Source: Nitrospira defluvii (GTDB lineage Bacteria > Nitrospirota > Nitrospiria > Nitrospirales > Nitrospiraceae). Taken from it: a stretch of DNA of 5,641 nt. A program made the position numbers and the translations under genes. Each line of letters begins with the position of its first letter. Position 1 is the first letter of the stretch. Under the pieces are notes generated by a model. It did not search any database. It had not been told where the DNA came from and was given only the letters and a program-made list of their open reading frames with translations. The stretch is from the NCBI GenBank assembly GCA_016199015.1, contig JACQHN010000473.1, positions 1 to 5,641 of the forward strand, written 5' to 3'. Below are positions 4,453 to 5,641 of this stretch, piece after piece.

Positions 4453-5448
4453 CGTGCCCATGCCGCCGGTGAGATTTTCGAATCCGACCGCGAACGCCAT
4501 GACGGCGTAACTCTTCCCCGCCCATGCCAGCCATAAGAACGACAGGTTCGACAGCGCCTGTAACACCCCGAACACCAAGAGCGAACGGAAGAGGCCTAAC
4601 TGCGGCATCAAGCCGCCCCCGATGAACGCACCGAGAATAGTCGCGCCGATGCCGAATGCCCGAACCACGCCGATATCTTCAGACGAAAACTCCATCCCGC
4701 GAAGGAGAAACGAGGTCGTCAGCGCGCCGGCGAACGCATCGCCCAACTTATAGAGGACGATCAAGCCCAGCAGCGCCCCCGCCATGGGACGAGACAGAAA
4801 TTCGGACAGAGGCCCCCACACCGCCTCCTTCATCGATTGCGGTGCAGCCCGCGCCTCCTCCGGTTCCGGAATCATCAGGATGGTCACAATCCCTAACAGC
4901 ATCAACCCGGCCATGCAGAGATAGGCTGAGGACCATCCCAGGCGCGCCGCAACAATCAAGGCCAGCGAGCCTGAGGCAATCATCGCGATGCGATACCCCA
5001 TCACCCAGGTGGCAGCGCCCAACCCCCGCTCATCCGGTTTCAGCAAGTCAGTGCGATAGGCGTCGAAGACAATATCCTGCGAGGCAGAGAGAAAGGCGAC
5101 GCCTAGTGCCAGCGCCGCAAAGATTTGAGCCCCCGAGCTAGGACCGATCAACGCCATCAAGGTTAACGCCAGCGCGAGACCGGTCTGGGTGACGATCATC
5201 CAGCCCCGGCGGTGACCGAGCCAGGGCGGCACGATCCGATCCATGACCGGCGCCCAGAGAAATTTCAGGGTATAGGGAAGGCCGACATAGGCAAACAGGC
5301 CAATGGTCGTCAGATCCAGTCCGGCTTCGGTCAGCCAGGCCTGCAGAGTTCCGCCCGTGAGGGCCAGCGGCAACCCGGAGGCGAACCCCAAAGGCAGCAT
5401 GATGCCGAGTCGTGGAGTCAGGACGGCGCGCAGGGTAGCTCTATTCAT
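4183..5448 (-). CDS. ampG: AmpG-like muropeptide permease (major facilitator superfamily)
   Basis: AmpG proteins are inner-membrane proton-driven importers that bring GlcNAc-anhydroMurNAc muropeptides from the periplasm into the cytoplasm for cell-wall recycling; in species with inducible AmpC beta-lactamase they also supply the inducing signal. The 421-residue product has the family signatures: GFASGLPLALTGGTLQAW (21-38) in helix 1, LPYTLKFLWAPVMDR (57-71), RRGW (80-83) at the helix 2-3 loop, SASQDIVFDAYRTDLL (121-136), and GGMGTAAFVALVMSLCN (328-344). About 12 membrane helices can be counted, with a central cytoplasmic loop around 195-222. It is shorter than E. coli AmpG (491 residues), like many AmpG homologues outside enterobacteria. 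The start is the only sensible ATG; no clear Shine-Dalgarno sequence precedes it. No ampD or ampC gene is in view. The gene appears intact. Confidence 0.9.
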   Translation of the reverse strand: MNRATLRAVLTPRLGIMLPLGFASGLPLALTGGTLQAWLTEAGLDLTTIGLFAYVGLPYTLKFLWAPVMDRIVPPWLGHRRGWMIVTQTGLALALTLMALIGPSSGAQIFAALALGVAFLSASQDIVFDAYRTDLLKPDERGLGAATWVMGYRIAMIASGSLALIVAARLGWSSAYLCMAGLMLLGIVTILMIPEPEEARAAPQSMKEAVWGPLSEFLSRPMAGALLGLIVLYKLGDAFAGALTTSFLLRGMEFSSEDIGVVRAFGIGATILGAFIGGGLMPQLGLFRSLLVFGVLQALSNLSFLWLAWAGKSYAVMAFAVGFENLTGGMGTAAFVALVMSLCNHRYTATQFALLSSVEALGRVFLGWPAAKLVGLAGWGPFFFVTFLAALPGLWLLWVLRKPVTKHAEMSEGRSEASLSC

Positions 5449-5510
5449 CAGATTGAAGGAGACTGGGGGATCACGAGGTGCAGCATACCATTGCAGCCTG
5501 TTTCGCGCGC

Positions 5511-5539
5511 ATCAGAATCGTGAATACAACGAAGGTCAA
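5511..5539 (-). promoter_or_regulatory. candidate ampG promoter
   Basis: On the minus strand TTGACC (5539-5534, 5 of 6 to consensus) and TCTGAT (5516-5511, 4 of 6) are 17 bp apart, giving a leader of about 55 nt before the ATG at 5448. A second possibility is the extended -10 TGGTATGCT further downstream, which lacks a matching -35. Confidence 0.4.
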
Positions 5540-5568
5540 TAGTCCTGGCTAGCCCGCATTATTCACGA
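5518..5568. repeat. 9-bp inverted repeat bracketing the ampG -35 region
   Basis: TCGTGAATA (5518-5526) and TATTCACGA (5560-5568) are perfect reverse complements. The arms start 42 bp apart, about four helical turns. The inner arm falls in the spacer of the candidate ampG promoter and the outer arm upstream of its -35. A regulator site or the end of a lost mobile element are both possible. Confidence 0.45.
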
Positions 5569-5641
5569 AGACTTCTACTACAACCGCCGAGACGCCGTTC
5601 CGACAAGCCTGCCGGCGGGCGGGCTCGCCGCTCGGTCGGTC
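5569..5641. other. GC-rich palindromic stretch at the window edge
   Basis: GCCTGCCGGCGGGC (5607-5620) and the overlapping CGGCG/CGCCG pair (5613-5630) can form competing hairpins. No T-run follows on either strand, so an intrinsic terminator is not supported. No gene is visible here. Confidence 0.3.

Noticed and set aside
4656..5141. 161-codon open frame on the plus strand
   Set aside because: It lies wholly antisense to ampG. Its product is almost all Pro, Arg and Ser, as expected from reading a GC-rich gene backwards.
5607..5630. GC-rich hairpin as a terminator of a gene beyond the edge
   Set aside because: There is no T-run and no gene end is visible; it is described only as a palindromic stretch.
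1..5641. CRISPR array, tRNA or rRNA gene
   Set aside because: No regularly spaced repeats and no cloverleaf or ribosomal signature was seen on either strand.

Overview
The window looks like accessory DNA on the chromosome of a moderately GC-rich Gram-negative bacterium. The one full-length housekeeping-type gene is an AmpG-like muropeptide permease, which implies peptidoglycan recycling through an inner membrane. Species cannot be read from the sequence. A Nitrospira-like or proteobacterial host would fit, but that is only an impression.

Layout, left to right. (1) Positions 1-229, minus strand: the first 76 codons of a BrnT-type toxin, cut by the window edge. (2) About 230-900: gene-poor, with only decayed or unrecognised short frames. 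(3) About 900-2620, minus strand: a run of small genes of unknown function separated by elements resembling integron attC sites (985-1062, 1864-1944, 2421-2507). The repeated order of stop codon, RYYYAAC-like box, 78-87 bp structured element, GTTRRRY-like box and next start codon is what integron gene cassettes look like. No integrase is visible, so this may be a cluster of attC sites lacking an integrase, or a decayed array. One gene (1952-2404) is intact. One (1068-1831) is split between two frames. One (904-972) stops after 22 codons. One (2462-2623) has lost its 5' part. (4) 2637-2993, minus strand: a second, truncated copy of the ampG 3' end and its downstream flank. (5) 3147-3812, plus strand: a complete HigB/HigA-type toxin-antitoxin operon with a readable promoter and an operator-like palindrome. 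(6) 3826-4080, plus strand: remains of an IS3-family transposase. (7) 4093-5448, minus strand: intact ampG with the same downstream flank as copy 1. (8) 5449-5641: ampG upstream region with a candidate promoter, a 9-bp inverted repeat and a GC-rich palindromic stretch.

How the parts relate. The higBA operon and the transposase remnant lie between two direct repeats of the ampG 3' region whose equivalent points are 1459 bp apart. The two 270-bp coding segments differ at about 33 positions, yet only three amino acids differ. The truncated copy therefore derives from an allele that was under protein-level selection until recently, not from a long-decaying duplicate. Arrival of a foreign ampG 3' end during insertion or recombination explains this better than local duplication. 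Two toxin genes, an IS remnant, cassette-like genes and a partial duplication all point to a recombination hotspot beside ampG.

No rRNA or tRNA gene, CRISPR array or replication origin was seen.
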